From Chiridota heheva (taxonomy: Eukaryota; Echinodermata; Holothuroidea; Apodida; Chiridotidae): a DNA stretch of 64,000 bases. Position numbers and translations under genes: made by a program. Location: the NCBI GenBank assembly GCA_020152595.1, contig JAIGNY010004608.1:1820001-1884000 (forward strand). Direction: 5' to 3'. Below, in pieces: positions 34,180 to 47,150 of the stretch. The notes under the pieces were generated by a model that had not been told where the DNA came from, made no database searches, and worked only from the letters and a program-made list of their open reading frames with translations. Within the stretch, counting starts at the first letter, position 1, and each line of letters opens with the position of its first letter.

Positions 34180-36462
34180 CAAAAAGGACATCGTTAACCA
34201 CCTCGCCCCTCTTTCAGCAACATCTCGTCCTCGACCAACTACTCCAATGCCTTCAAAACCAAAAAAGCTTGCAATGAAGCCTGGAGAATCACTTTTCCCT
34301 CCAACAACTCAAAAGCTACAACATCCCTCTCACCCTTTCCGAATTAAACCAAGCCATCCACGACGCTGGCTGCACCTCGAAGGGCCTGAATAATATCCCC
34401 TACCAGTTCCTGAAACACCTCCACATTGCTACCGTACTCACTATCTTCAACCACATTTGGTCCTCACACTCCTTTCCCCCTTTCTGGAGGACAGCTATTG
34501 TCATCCCCGTCTTTAAACTGGGAAAGGACGGTACCGACCCCTCCAGCTACCGCCCCATCGCCCTCACCTGCTGTCTCTGTAAATTATGGAAAGGATCATT
34601 AATCAGAGACTAAACTGGTTCCTTGAGTCGAACAGAATTCTTTCCCCTCACCAAAGCGGCTTCCGAAAACGTCACAATACCCTAGACCAGTTAATTACGC
34701 TCGACATCGCTATCCGGGATCATTGCAAAAAAGGAACACCTCATTGCCATATTTTTTGACCTCGAAAAAGCTTTAGACACTACTTGGAAATACGGCATTA
34801 CCCGCAAACTTCACACCATCGGCCTCAGAGGCCATCTCCCCACCTTTATCCAAAACTTTCTCTCACCCAGGCAGTTCTAAGTTCATATTGGCCACATCCT
34901 TTCCAACCCAAAACCTTTCCAACCCAACCAAAATTTTCAGGCTCACCATTCGTGCCAAGCTTGACTATGGCAATATTGTCTAATGTGTCGCTCACAACTC
35001 ATACCTCAACCACATCAACACCATCCAAAATAATGCCCTCAGGCTTTGCCTAGGTGCCTACAGGACCTCTCCAATCACCAGCCTTCATGTTAAAGCCAAA
35101 GAACCCCCTTTCTACTTAGATGTAGAAAGCTTAGCTTCTCCTATGCTTTTAGAGTCCTCAACAGCACCCAGAACCCTGTTTACAATCTCATTAGGTACCC
35201 CAATTTCTCCACCCTCTTTGATAGGACTAAAACCCTATTCCCTTCCTTTAGCTTTACGCATTAAATCAGACCGCTTCATCTTGGCATCAACCCTGCTACT
35301 CTCGGCACCTTCTTTAGGCCCACTTTTCTTCCTTGGGCCACCCCCTCCCTTCTGTCCACCTGGGCCTCTCCACTCATCACAAAACTCAAACCCACCCTAA
35401 CCTCTTCATCAATCTCCACAACCAAATCAAAGACCAATTCTCAAATTACACCCCCCTCTATACTGATGGCTTCAAGGAAGGCAACAAGACAGCTGCTGCT
35501 GCCGTCATACAAGACATCACCCTCAGTAGCAGGCTTCCCGACTACTCATCCATCTTTTCAGCCAAGGCTAAGGCCATTCTCTTTGCCCTTAACTTTATTG
35601 AGTATTCTCCGCTCAGCCACTTTGCCATTTTCTCTGACTCTCAAAGGCTGTTCTTACTTCTTTACTCAACCTTAAATGGGATAATCTTTTATGCCACCTC
35701 TTCCTCCGGAAACTCCTTGCTCCCACCCTCTGCAGGAAAAGTCTTCTTTTTTTCTGAATACCCAGCCATGTTGGCATCCCTGGCAATGACAGGGCTGATG
35801 CAGCCGCTAAGCTTGCCCTCAACCTCCTCCCTACCCCATTTCCCAAAACCCTCTCTGACATCAAACCGCTTATCGCTTCCCTTGTTTGTGACCGCTGGCA
35901 AACCTAACGAAACTCCCAAATTGATAACAAACTCCATGTCATCCAGCCCACAATTCCGATCAAATCCACCATCAACAACCTCTCTTGTATCGACAACGTT
36001 CATATTACTTATCTTAGAATTGGTCACACCCACCTCACTCACTCCCACCTCCTCATTGGCTCCCCCAATCCCTCTGCAACAATTGCCATTGCACCCTCAC
36101 AATCCATCACGTTCCCCTTGCTTACCCCCTCTACAACCTTCCTAGAGCTTTCCTCGCTCCCCACAACTCAATTGCTGAGTTCTTCCAGAAAAATCTTTTG
36201 GATAAAATTATCTCCTTTCTTCATCATGCTTCCCTCTACAACCATATTTATTTCTCCTCTTCCACCCCCTCTCTTCTTTGTTTTTGTTTCAAGCATGCAC
36301 CTCCCCTCTCGATCACAGCTTTCTGACCTTTTATTCTTGAATTTCTCTCATTCTCCCCCTGTTTCCTTTCCTTCCCACCTCTAAAATTATCTGACCTCAG
36401 GCAGGTACAATTTGACCCACGTTGTCGTGGTGCTGTTAAGCCATCATTAAACAAACAAACAA
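34180..36462 (+). mobile_element. I-group LINE, 2.3 kb, RT-RNase H, dead, with TSD
   Basis: Flanked by ATATATATTA at 34170-34179 and 36463-36472. 5'-truncated before RT. RT motifs S-Y-R-P-I-A-L-T and F-F-D-L-E-K-A are present, then about 470 bp are missing relative to the copy at 42653, removing the Y-x-D-D catalytic motif. RNase H coding (Y-T-D-G, F-S-D-S) and the Zn-knuckle region follow, with frame breaks. The 3' end is (CAAA)n. Confidence 0.9.
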
Positions 36463-36609
36463 ATATATATTAAATACTCCATTACAAATTTAAAACATTT
36501 GGGAAAAGGAAAAAGTACATGCATATATATATCTTAAATACATAGCAAAAAGTTAAAGAATATGAATATATAAATGAGGAAAAAAATTAAAGATAAAAAG
36601 TTCAAAACA

Positions 36610-37080
36610 GTAATTCTAACTCTCCTGTCTGTAAGTAAATTGCCGCATGGTAAATGAATGAATGTTAGGGTTTCGAAGGTTTCTGTTTGAACGTGCTAGA
36701 TGACTTTGTAATGTATTGTGTAAAGGATGGTTTTGTTCTTTGTTGATTTTTGTCGCCATTTCAATGAATTCCGATTTAACCCTGTCATTTAAAATTTTAA
36801 TAAGCATGGGATAATGTAGGTTAAGAATTTTTGAAGTAATACTTTAAAAAATTTCCTGATTCTGTCTTTGTCTTTCTGTAAGATTAAATGATACCAAACG
36901 GGCACAGCATAAAAAACTTGTGATGAAATTACTGATTTAAAAAGATTAACTCTAGCATTTAAGATTACAAAAAAAAAAATATGTATGATAAACTCGAAAC
37001 AATATTCACGTTTGCAAATTGATAATTGGTTCACCAGATGTGCAAGTTTGAAAAAAGTATGGCAAAGTATAAACTTTTCT
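36610..37080 (-). mobile_element. LINE-like RT C-terminal relic
   Basis: Minus-strand frames read N-L-F-K-S-V-I-S-S-Q-V-F-Y-A-V-P-V-W-Y and D-K-D-R-I-R-K, the thumb region of a non-LTR reverse transcriptase, then H-P-L-H-N-T-L and S-F-T-M-R-Q. A different family from the I-group and CR1-like copies. Confidence 0.55.
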
Positions 37081-38725
37081 TTAAATATGATTGAGACCAA
37101 TGCTTTATAAGAGTAAATTATGGCATAGAATAAACTTTTCTTTACTTATGATTGAGACAAATGCTTTACAAAAGTAAAGTAAGGCAGAGAATAAACTTCT
37201 CTTTAAATATGATGTAGACCAATGCTTTACAAGAGTAAAGTATGGCAGACAAACTTTTCTTTAAATATGATTGAGAGACCAATGCTTTACAAGAGTAAAG
37301 TATGGCAGACAAACTTTTCTTTAAATATGATTGAGACCAATGCTTTACAAGAGTTAATTATGGCAAAGAAAAAACTTTTCTTTAGATATGATTCAAACCA
37401 ATGCTTTACAAGAGTAAAGTAAGGCACAAATTAAAGTTTTCTTTAAATATGATTTAGACCAATGCTTTACATGAGTAAAGTATGGCAAAGAATAAAGTTT
37501 TCTTCAAATATGATTGAGACCAATGCTTTACAAGAGTAAAGTAAGGCACAGAATAAAGTTTTATTCAATGCTTTACATGAGTAAAGTAAGGCAAAGAATA
37601 AACTTACCTTTAAATATGATTAAGACCAATGCTTTACAAGAGTAAATTATGGCAAAGAAAAAACTTTTCTTTAGATATGATTCAAACCAATGCTTTACAA
37701 GAGTAAAGTAAGGCACAGAATAAAGTTTTCTTTAAATATGATTTAGACCAATGCTTTACATGAGTAAAGTATGGCAAAGAATAAACTTTTCTTTAAATAT
37801 GATTAAGACCAATGCTTTATAAGAGTAAATTAAGGCATAGAATAAACTTTTCTTTACTTATGATTGAGACAAATGCTTTACATGAGTAAAGTAAGGCAGA
37901 GAATAAACTTCACTTAAAATATGATTTAGACCAATGCTTTACAAGAGTAAAGTATGGCAGACAAACTTTTCTTTGAATATGATTGAGACCAATGCTTTAC
38001 AAGAGTAAATTATGGCAAAGAAAAAACTTTTCTTTAGATATGATTCAAACCAATGCTTTACAAGAGTAAAGTAAGGCACAGAATAAAGTTTTCTTTAAAT
38101 ATGATTTAGACCAATGCTTTACATGAGTAAAGTATGGCAAAGAATAAAGTTTTCTTCAAATATGATTGAGACCAATGCTTTACAAGAGTAAAGTAAGGCA
38201 CAGAATACAGTTTTATTCAATGCTTTACATGAGTAAAGTAAGGCAAAGAATAAACTTTTCTTTAAATATGATTGAGACCAATGCTTTACAAGAGTAAAGT
38301 ATGGCACAGACTAAACTTTTCTATGAATATGATTGAGACCAATGCTTTACAAGAGTAATGTATGGCAAAGACTACACTTTTCTATAAATATGATTGAGAC
38401 TAAACTTTTCTATAAATATGATTGAGACAAATGCTTTTGAGACCACTTTTCTATAAATATGATTGAGACAAATGCTTTACATGAGTAAAGTGTGGCAAAG
38501 ACTACACTTTTCTATAAATATGATTGAGACAAATGCTTTACATGAGTAAAGTGTGGCAAAGACTACACTTTTCTATAAATATGATTGAGACAAATGCTTT
38601 ACATGAGTAAAGTGTGGCAAAGACTACTCTTTTCTATAAATATGATTGAGACAAATGCTTTACATGAGTAAAGTATGGCACAGAATAAACTTTTCTTTAC
38701 TTATAATTGAGACAAATGCTTTACA
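37080..38725. repeat. About 61-bp minisatellite, ~27 copies
   Basis: Unit includes GACCAATGCTTTACAAGAGT, AAAGTATGGCAAAGAATAAA and CTTTTCTTTAAATATGATTG. Shorter units with deletions occur near 37560 and 38400. The right third has a CAAAGACTACACTTTTCTAT variant, so local expansion is visible. Confidence 0.92.
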
Positions 38726-38995
38726 AGAGTGTCCCACAGTACGTATATGAATGTGTTAAATTGTATTTATCTAAACAGAATGGGTTTCGATCATCTAAAC
38801 AACTACTGCGTAGAGAGAGTTTTTCAAATACTCTCTGGGGAGACCATAGTTTTGGCATCTCCTTGTTAAAGTCTGGAACAGTTCTCCATTATAAGTACCA
38901 TCTGCTGAGACTATTAATTCTTTCGAGAATCGATTGTAGAGATTTTTGTACTTTAACTCCTTTCATAACATTTAATTGTTTTGGTTGTTTTTATG
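38726..38995 (+). mobile_element. LINE C-terminal relic after the 61-bp array
   Basis: One frame reads F-R-S-S-K-Q-L-L-R-R-E, then G-D-H-S-F-G-I, matching the C-terminal S-S-x-x-L-L ... G-x-x-S-F region of CR1/L2/RTE-type ORF2 proteins. No other parts seen. Confidence 0.4.
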
Positions 38996-39709
38996 CAAAG
39001 TGCACTGAGTGTCATTTATGGCGAACACCGGTGCTTTACAAGAATGCTGATAGATTGATTTATTCCTGACACATTGGCTTAGTAAAATAGTTCATCAGAA
39101 AATATTTATCTCCCCATAAATAGGCATTTTTTTGCAGAATTCTGGCAAAATGGTGGCCATTTTGGAGGATTTGTACATCAAGTTAGGCCTCAAAGCTCAG
39201 TATTTTATATTATCCTGATTCAAATTTAATGCCAAAGCAGAGCTAACACAATTATTGATAACACATTGAGTTGTCAGGCACTCTTAAAGTTTTACTCAAA
39301 TGTTAAACTTACTACCATTTTTCCCAACTGTGAATATTTTTCCTACCAGAATTTTGGGAAAATTCCAACTTGGATGAATTGTCCAAATTGGGAATATGTT
39401 CAATCGCAGTTGGAAATAAGTTTAATCTCAGTTAGGACCAGTTCTTCTCAGTTGGGAATCCCAACTGGGAATCCCAACTGGTCTCAGCTGGAATCTTCCT
39501 ATTAGATTATTCTTCCTTTTACAAGTGCTTGATAACTGGTTGTCATAATTAAGTTCTCTATTGAAGAATTTGTGAGAACTCATTTTCATATTGAACTGTT
39601 TTGATCAAAGGTTTGATTTCTTGAAGATATATGTTAAATTTTGAGAAAGTGATGATTTTTTTTGTTCATGCATGAAAATAACACTACTCTTTTCATCCTC
39701 TTTTGGCAG
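38996..39709. other. Intron DNA before HYR 7
   Basis: Contains a short CCCAACTGGGAAT repeat at 39450-39490; otherwise unassigned. Confidence 0.45.
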
Positions 39710-39958
39710 TTGATAATGTTGACCCTGTTGTAACCTGCCCTGGTGATGTGATGATAAATGTTCCATTGGGAACAACCGGAACCGGTGCAACATGGACTGA
39801 CGCTACAGCAACTGACAACTCTGGAACTGTAACTCTTCAAAGTAGGAGTCATGCTCCGGGAACATTCTTTATTGTTGGTTCTACAACTGTTTCATATTCC
39901 TTTTTTGATCCAAGCGGAAACACAGGATTTTGTTTTTTTACTGTCATTATAACTCCTG
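39710..39958 (+). CDS. HYR exon 7 (class T)
   Basis: This 249-nt phase 1-1 exon has acceptor TTTGGCAG and donor GTGAGT. It encodes V-D-N-V-D-P-V-V-T-C-P-G-D-V-M at the start and the T-G-T-G-A-T-W-T-D-A-T variant of the T class. It ends with F-F-T-V-I-I-T-P. It is somewhat more diverged than the copies in the 46-58 kb block. The first 130 nt of the downstream intron are shared with introns of that block, which ties it to the same duplication family. Confidence 0.9.
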
Positions 39959-40489
39959 GTGAGTACATGCGTGACCTACTAGAAGAAGTTTGCAGTACTT
40001 GTACTGATGATGAGTTACATTTTGAGAAAGTGAAGAAAAGATTAGTACATGTATGGAAATAACAGAGTGAGATTTATCACATTCTCCTGAAAGTTGGTAA
40101 TATTGATATTAGTCCAAATAATTTGAGAAATCGAACTCTTCAACTTTCATAAATTTACACCAGTGAGCAACTTTTATTGTAATGAAAAAAACAGGACATA
40201 CATTTGGTATGAAGTTTGAAATAAGTGTAAGTTTTGGCTGGTACAGCAGTAAAATGATTAGATTTGATGACTACTGTAAGGTTTACATGTTTGAAGTATT
40301 TGTTGTGTGGTATTATATTCTCTAAGCAATCCAAGTGGCAAGAAATGGTGGTGCTCTTTTTATATACTTTTAACTGAGGATGAGTAAATTACAACTGCAG
40401 TTGTTTAATTGTAAAATGAAGCACATGAAGGAAAGGTCATGGCTAGCGTTGTGCAGTAGTCATGTTTGTGTATCATTAAGAATTTGTAT

Positions 40490-41311
40490 CCCTTGTGCCC
40501 CTCCAACCCGACACCCTCGATTTTCTCAAAATCAGGGGTAATCCACACCTTCAAACCCGAGAGCCTCTTCACAGTTCAATTGCTAGCAACCCGCTATTGT
40601 TACACCATACACAGCACAGGGGTTATCTATACCTTCCAACCTGAGAGCCTCTTCACAGTTCAATTGCTAGCAACCCGCTATTGTTACGCCATACTCAACA
40701 CAGGGGTTATCTATACCTTCCAACCTTAGAGCCTCTTCACGCTTCACTTGATAACAACCAGCTATTGTTATACCATACACAATAGGTCATTCATCTGGGG
40801 CTGAAGCCAAAAACCTTCTTTGCAGTAAAATGGAACAGATTAGTCGTTGGCTGACCCTAAAAATAAATATGCATTATATATGTGAAGGAAATTGTGCAAT
40901 GCCCATGAATGATTGATAGACATGATGAAATAAGTATCCTTATGAAGAATGGTCCATCAATCATTAATGGCTTTTGCACAAAGTCCTCCCAAGCATATAA
41001 TGTATATTTTTATTTAGGCTCTGCCAAGGACTAATCTGATTCGTATCACTGAACAGCAGCTATGTAGGTTGGGCCCAAGATGAATGACCTATTGTGTACA
41101 GTGTAACAGTAACTGGTTGCTAACAAGTGAACTGTGAATAGACTATGAAGATGTTATCAGATAAGAAGGTATAGATTACCCCTCTGTTGTGTATGGTGTA
41201 ACAATAGCTGGACGCTAGTCAATGAATTGGGAAGAGTCTCTCTTGTTGAATGGTGTGGATTACCCCTGATTTTGAGAAAATTGGGGGTGTCGGGTTGGAG
41301 GGGTCTAAGGG
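40490..41311. mobile_element. Foldback element, about 820 bp, nearly full-length palindrome
   Basis: Left end CCCCTCCAACCCGACACCCT pairs with the right end GGGGTGTCGGGTTGGAGGGG. Complementarity continues inward through AATCAGGGGTAATCCACACC and ACACAATAGGTCATTCATCT to a centre near 40910. The left arm has three tandem copies of a segment of about 90 bp (CCTCTTCACAGTTCAATTGC), the right arm two decayed ones. Confidence 0.82.
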
Positions 41312-42652
41312 CCAAAAATGTTAATAACCATTCCTCCCAAAGTGTTGTTTAGTCACTACCAGTAGTGTTGCCACTACAGGGATTTCCCTAATGTGATGCG
41401 AACATACAGTGATCACTTGATGCACTCCCACTACATATCTCAGTACACTAGGCCAAATTGACATGTAAACATGAAGTAAAATACCTTGATAAACACCCTA
41501 ACACAATACATACAAAGAGCATTGAAAATTCTTTAAAATGCCTTAGAAATGCTATTTTCTGCTCGAAAAATTTCCTTAGCATGCAAAAAGCTCTCCAATG
41601 AATGTAAACTAACCTCGCCTTACTGTACTTCATACAGTCAGCATGCTAGATCATAAATATTTGCTAGTTCAAAATAAATTCCAAAGTACCCCCTCCATTT
41701 CATAACAGAAAAAAAAAAACGACATTGGAAGTTTCCTAATGGCGCCATTTTGCTTAGATTGATCGCATAACTTTGAATACTTGACTTTGCGATTCTGGAC
41801 ACTTAATACCCTTTTGGGTTATTTTTGAGGCAAATTTGTTGTGAAGATATAAAGATGTAATTTCAATGTTCCCAATTTTATTGACCTGAGGTATTTTTAA
41901 AGCATTTTGAGAGGCATTTCATACTATGTGAATTCTTGTTTATGAACTTGTGCTTAAGTGTTACAACTGTCAGTGTGTAATGAGTGTGTTGATGCTGATA
42001 TGTGAACTTGCTTGTGGTATCAAAAAGCCAAAATGAAATGACCCTTTTATTTGAGGGTTTTGATTGTTGAAAGGAATGTGTAGTCCAACCTTCTGTACAT
42101 GACAACTTGTTCAGATGCATGAAAATGTTTTAATTTGCTATCTGAATACTCTGCGAAACTTGGGTCTTTTTACCATCGCTAGTTGAAAAATGTTCATGAA
42201 TGATCAAGGAACAACCAATCTGGGTGCTTGCCAAATGCCAAAATTGACATGAATTTTGCTAGAATAAGTTGTCTTTACATGAGAAATTAGATGAAGAAGA
42301 CACAAAACATGATTTTTTGACATTTATCTGCTCAAGTTTTATTATTTTTAAAAAAAGGAAAAATTGTTTTTTATACGCTTTTTACCACTCATGGGATGTT
42401 TGGTAATAGATACGAATCCTTATGTTTGCGATATTGTGCAATACCGGGATCAGGATTTTAGGACTTACGTGACTACTGGAAACCCAAACAAAGCTAGTCA
42501 TGGCATATATTTTTTACCAATTTATTATTGTTTTCAAATTTGAGTGTATGCTGTTTTTTATTTACAATGAAAAAGTTAATTGCATAATTATTTGAGATGA
42601 ATATTATGTAAGCTGTACTGATATTATTTATTTTCAGATTTATTGTTAAACC
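41312..42652. other. Intron DNA; right end matches HYR-block intron
   Basis: 41312-42500 unassigned. From about 42530 (GCATAATTATTTGAGATGAA) to 42652 it matches the 3' part of introns in the 46-58 kb block, just before the place where a HYR exon would begin. Confidence 0.6.
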
Positions 42653-45600
42653 TACCTGCACTCACCCCTGCCACAGGCTCACAGAAGCCTGCCATCCCAT
42701 TTACCTGTATTGACCTGTCTATCTGTTCCCCCAACCTCCTCCCTGATTTTAGCTGGAGAGTCACTGCTGACCTCTGCCAGGAAGGTAGTGATCATTACCC
42801 CCTAACACAAAAAAACTTTTATACACTCCAACCTTCAAACCCCACTGACCACACCCCAAATTGGAACCTCGAGAAGGCTGACTTGACCCCTTCCCATGAT
42901 AAACCCTCTGTGACTAAGGCCACACCTCTCCCCCATTTCCTTGAGGATGAGGAACCCATGTCAAACTTCAGTAATATCCATTTTATCAACATCGCCACCT
43001 GCTCAATTCCCAAAACCTCCAAACCCCTAAATCATCCCCCCAACCCTGGTTCTCTGATGACTGCAAAATCGCTCAATTCCCAAAACCTCCAAACCCCTAA
43101 ATCATCCCCCAACCCCCATCAAGAGCAGAAAAAGAGCCCTCAGGAACTTCAAAACTAACCCAACCACCCATAATCTCAACCTCTTTCGCATCAGCCGTGC
43201 CAAGGCCAGACGCACTATCAAGGACAGTAAAACTAACACTTGGAACAATTTATCTCTTCTCTCACCACCAACACCCCCACAAAGAAGATTGGAGAATGGT
43301 TAACAGCTTCCACGGCATAGTGGGCAAATCTCTCATCTCTCTCAGAATGGTGACCTTCTAACCGCAAAAAAGGACATCGTTAACCACCTCGCCGCCACTT
43401 TCAGCAACATCTCATCCTCAACCAACTACTCCAATGCCTTCAAAACCAAAAAAGCTTCTGATGAAGCCCGGAAAAACTTTTCCTTCCGACAACTCCGAAA
43501 GCTACAACGCCCCTCTCACCCTCTCTGAATTAAACCTAGCCATCCACGATGCTGGCTGTACCTCCAAGGGCCCAGATAACATCCCCTACCAGTTCCTGAA
43601 ACACCTCCTCATCAAGGCCACCACTACCCTATTCACAATCTTCAACAACATTTGGACCTCACACTCCTTTCCCCCTATATGGAGGACAGCTATTGTCATC
43701 CCCGTCCTTAAACCGGGGAAAGACGGTACCGACCCCTCCAGCTACCGCCCCATCGCCCTAAGTTGCTGTCTCTGTGAAATTATGGAAAGGATCATTAATC
43801 AGAGACTAAACTAGTTTCTTGAGACCAACAGAATCCTCTCCCCTGACCAAAGCGACTTCCGAAAATGTCGCAATACCCTAGACCACTTAATTACGCTCAA
43901 CACCGTTATCCGGGAATCCTTTGCAAAAAAGGAACACCTCATTGCCATATTTTTTGACCTTGAGAAAGCTTTCGACACTACTTGGAAATACGGCATTACC
44001 CGCAAACTTCACACCATTGGCCTCAGAGGCCATCTCCCCATCTTTATTCAAAACTTCCTCTCATCCAGGCGGTTCCAACTTCGTATTGGCCACACCCTCT
44101 CCAACCCGTACCCCCAAGAAGAGGGCGTCCCCCAAGGCAGCATCCTCTCTCCCACTCTCTTCAACCTGAGCATCAATGACATCGCGGATAACCTTGGCCC
44201 CAACATCAAACGTACCTTATATGTGGATGACTTCACCATCTTCTACTCCTCCCCGAGCTTTCCCATTGTTGAAAGTAGGCTCCAAACCAGCCTCGACCTG
44301 CTGCAAGACTGGAGCAACAAAAACGGTTTAAAATTCTCCAAAGACAAGACAGTCTGCATGCACTTTTGTCATTTTAACAACCTCCACCCCAACCCGAACT
44401 TTGTGCTCAATGGTAATCGCATCCCAAAAGTTGAACACACAAAGTTTCTGGGTCTAACTCTAGACCCTAAGCTTACCTACAAGCAACACATCACCAACCT
44501 GAAACTGAAATGCAACAGCTCCCTGAACCTCCTCAGACTCCTCTCCAACACCACTTGGGGCGTGAACCGCTTTGCTCTCCTCAAAATTTTCAGGCTCACC
44601 ATTCGTGCCAAGCTTGACTACGGTAATATTGTCTACTGTGTCGCTTACAACTCATACCTCAACCACATCAACACCATCCAAATTGAAGCCCTCAGGCTTT
44701 GTCTAGGTGCTTACAGGACCTCCCCAATCACCAGCCTTCATGTTGAAGCCAACGAACCCCCCTTTCTACTTAAAAGTAGAAAGCTTAGCCTATCCTATGC
44801 TTTTAGGGTCCTCACCAACACCCAGAACCCTGTTTACAACCTCATTAGGTACCCCAACTTCTCCACCCTCTTTAATAGGACTTAAACCCTATCCCTCCCT
44901 TCAGCTTATGCATTAAATCAGACCTCTCCCATCTCGGCATCAACTCCACCACTCTCGGCACCTTCTCCTGGCCCACTTTTCCTCCTTGGGCCACCCCCTC
45001 CCTTCTGTCCACCTGGGCCTCTCCACTCATCACAAAACTCAAACCCACCCTAACCTCTTCATCAATTTCCACAACCAAATCAAAGACCAACTCTCAAATT
45101 ACACCTCCATCTATACTGATGGGTCCAAGAAGTGCAACAAGACAGCTGCTACTGCGGTCATCCAAGACATTACCCTTAGTAGCAGACTTCCCGACTACTC
45201 ATACATCTTTTCAGCCGAGGCTAAGGCCATTCTCCTTGCCCTCAACTTTATTGAGTACTCCCCGCTCAGCCACTTTGTTATTTTCTCCGACTCAAAGGCT
45301 GTTCTTACTTCTTTACTCAACCTTAAATGGGATAACCTCACATGCCACCTTCTCCTCCGGAAACTCCTTTCTCCCACCCTCTGCAGGAAAAGTATTCTTT
45401 TCTTCTGGATACCCAGCCATGTCAGCATCCCGGGTAATGACAGGGCTGATGCAGCCTCTAAGCTTGCCCTCACCCTCCTCCCTGCCCCTTTTCCCAAAAC
45501 CCTCTCTGACATCAAATCGCTTATCGCTTCTCTTGTTCGGGACCACTGGCAAACCTCATGGAAGTCCCAAATTGATAACAAACTCCATGTCATCCAGCCC

Positions 45601-46113
45601 ACAATTCCGATCAAAGCCACCATCAACAACCTCTCTTGTATTGACAACGTTCATATTACCCGTCTTAGAATTGGTCACACTCATCTCACCCACTCCCACC
45701 TCCTTATTGGCTCCCCCCAACCCCTCTGCAACAATTGCCATTGCACTCTCACAATCCATCACGTTCTCCTTGCTTGCCCCCTGTACAACTTTACCAGAGC
45801 TTCCCTCGCTCCCTACAACTCAATTGCTGAGTTCTTCCAGAAAAATCCTCCGGATAAGATTATCTCCTTCCTTCATCATGCCTCCCTCTACGACTATATT
45901 TAATTCTCCTCTTCCACCCCCTCTCTACTTTGTTTTTGTTTCAACCATGCACCTCCCCTCACGATCACAGCTTTCTGACCTTTTGTTCTTAAATTTCTCT
46001 CATTCTCCCCCTGTTTCCTTTACTTCCTACCTCTAGAATGATCTGACCTCTCAGGCACAATTTGACCTTAGTTGTTGTGGTGCCGTTAAGCCATCATTAA
46101 ACAAACAAACAAA
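42653..46113 (+). mobile_element. I-group LINE (Nimb/I-like), 3.5 kb, most complete copy
   Basis: 5' end lies in the APE endonuclease C-terminus (D-L-S-I-C-S-P-N-L, then G-S-D-H-Y-P). RT follows: S-K-G-P-D-N-I-P-Y, S-Y-R-P-I-A-L-S-C-C-L, F-F-D-L-E-K-A-F-D, G-V-P-Q-G-S-I-L-S-P, and Y-V-D-D-F at 44220. RNase H: Y-T-D-G-S-K, S-A-E-A-K-A-I, F-S-D-S-K-A, and I-P-G-N-D-R-A-D-A-A. A C-N-N-C-H-C ... H-x-x-L-x-C-P knuckle ends at about 45790, and the 3' UTR ends (CAAA)n. A stop near 43812 and frame changes divide the ORF, so it is probably inactive, though the last two thirds are well kept. RNase H after RT places it in the I group. Flanks do not match as a TSD. Confidence 0.9.
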
Positions 46114-46754
46114 CTCTTAGAAGAAGGCTGCAATACTTGTTTATTTTTACTGTATATTTTGAGAAAGTGATGAAAAGATTAGTACATGTATGAAAATAAC
46201 AGAGCGTGATGTATCATTCTGCTGAAAGTTGGTAATATTAAGTTGGTATAATTAGTCCAAATAATTTGAGGAAAACAACTCTTGAGCTTTCAAAAATTTA
46301 CACCAGTGAGCACATTTTGTTGTAATGTAAAAAAGTACTTAAATTGGGCTGAAGTTTGAAATAAGTAATAAGTATTTGCTCAGCTCAGTACAGCAGCAAT
46401 AGTGTCATATTTGACTTATACTGTAAGGTGAAAATGCTTTTAAGTAAGTGTTTTGTGGTATTATTCTGGCAATGATCTAAGTCACAAGAAGTGGTCATGC
46501 TCTTTTCATATATTTTGAACTGTGGATGTGTAAATTTCAACTGCAATTGGTTCATTTTGAAATGTAACACATGAAGGAAAGGTAATAGGTTTATCAATTT
46601 ATGATTTTTTTCCCTTCAAATTTGTGTATGTATTGTTTTTCATTGACAATGAAAAATATATTTGCATAATTATTTTAGATGAATATTATGTAAGCTGTAC
46701 TGATATTATTCATTTTTTAAATTTAATGTTAAACCCTTTCTATTTCATTTTCAG

Positions 46755-46803
46755 TTGATAATGTTTAACCTGTTGTAACTTTTCCATACAATGTAAGGAT
46801 TTT
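46755..46803 (+). pseudogene. Truncated HYR exon head (relic 2)
   Basis: Same relic as at 33661, here with an in-frame stop within the first six codons. It lies about 150 nt before HYR exon 8 and keeps an AG acceptor. Confidence 0.68.
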
Positions 46804-46901
46804 GCATTTGAAATAATGGAGCATTGAAGTGAAATTTTGGTATTACAGAATACATTTTCTGTTCAAAAATTAATGATCATATTTGTATTGTATTTTGGCA
46901 G

Positions 46902-47150
46902 TTGATACTATTGATCCTGTTGTAACTTGTCCAAGTAATGTGTTGAGAACTGTTCCATTGGGAATATCAGGAACCACTGCAACATGGACTGAAGCTACAG
47001 CAACTGACAACTCTGGAACAGTCAATCTTCAAAGTAGGAGTCATACTACAGGATCATTCTTCCCTGTTGGAACTACAATTGTCACATACACTTTTGTTGA
47101 TCCAAGTGCCAACACAGGATTCTGCACTTTTAATGTCATTGTAACTGCAG
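46902..47150 (+). CDS. HYR exon 8 (class T, duplication copy A)
   Basis: This 249-nt phase 1-1 exon has acceptor TTTGGCAG and donor GTGAGT. It encodes a full module starting V-D-T-I-D-P with the G-I-S-G-T-T-A-T-W variant also seen in HYR exon 6, and it has P-S-A-N-T-G-F-C instead of P-S-G-N-T-G-S-C. It is the first exon of copy A of the 5.8-kb tandem duplication and corresponds by position to HYR exon 11 at 53157. Its downstream intron carries a LINE tail that the corresponding intron lacks. Confidence 0.9.

Noticed and set aside
41448-42120. Small minus-strand open frames
   Set aside because: No similarity to known domains, no splice or codon signal, typical of chance frames in intron DNA.
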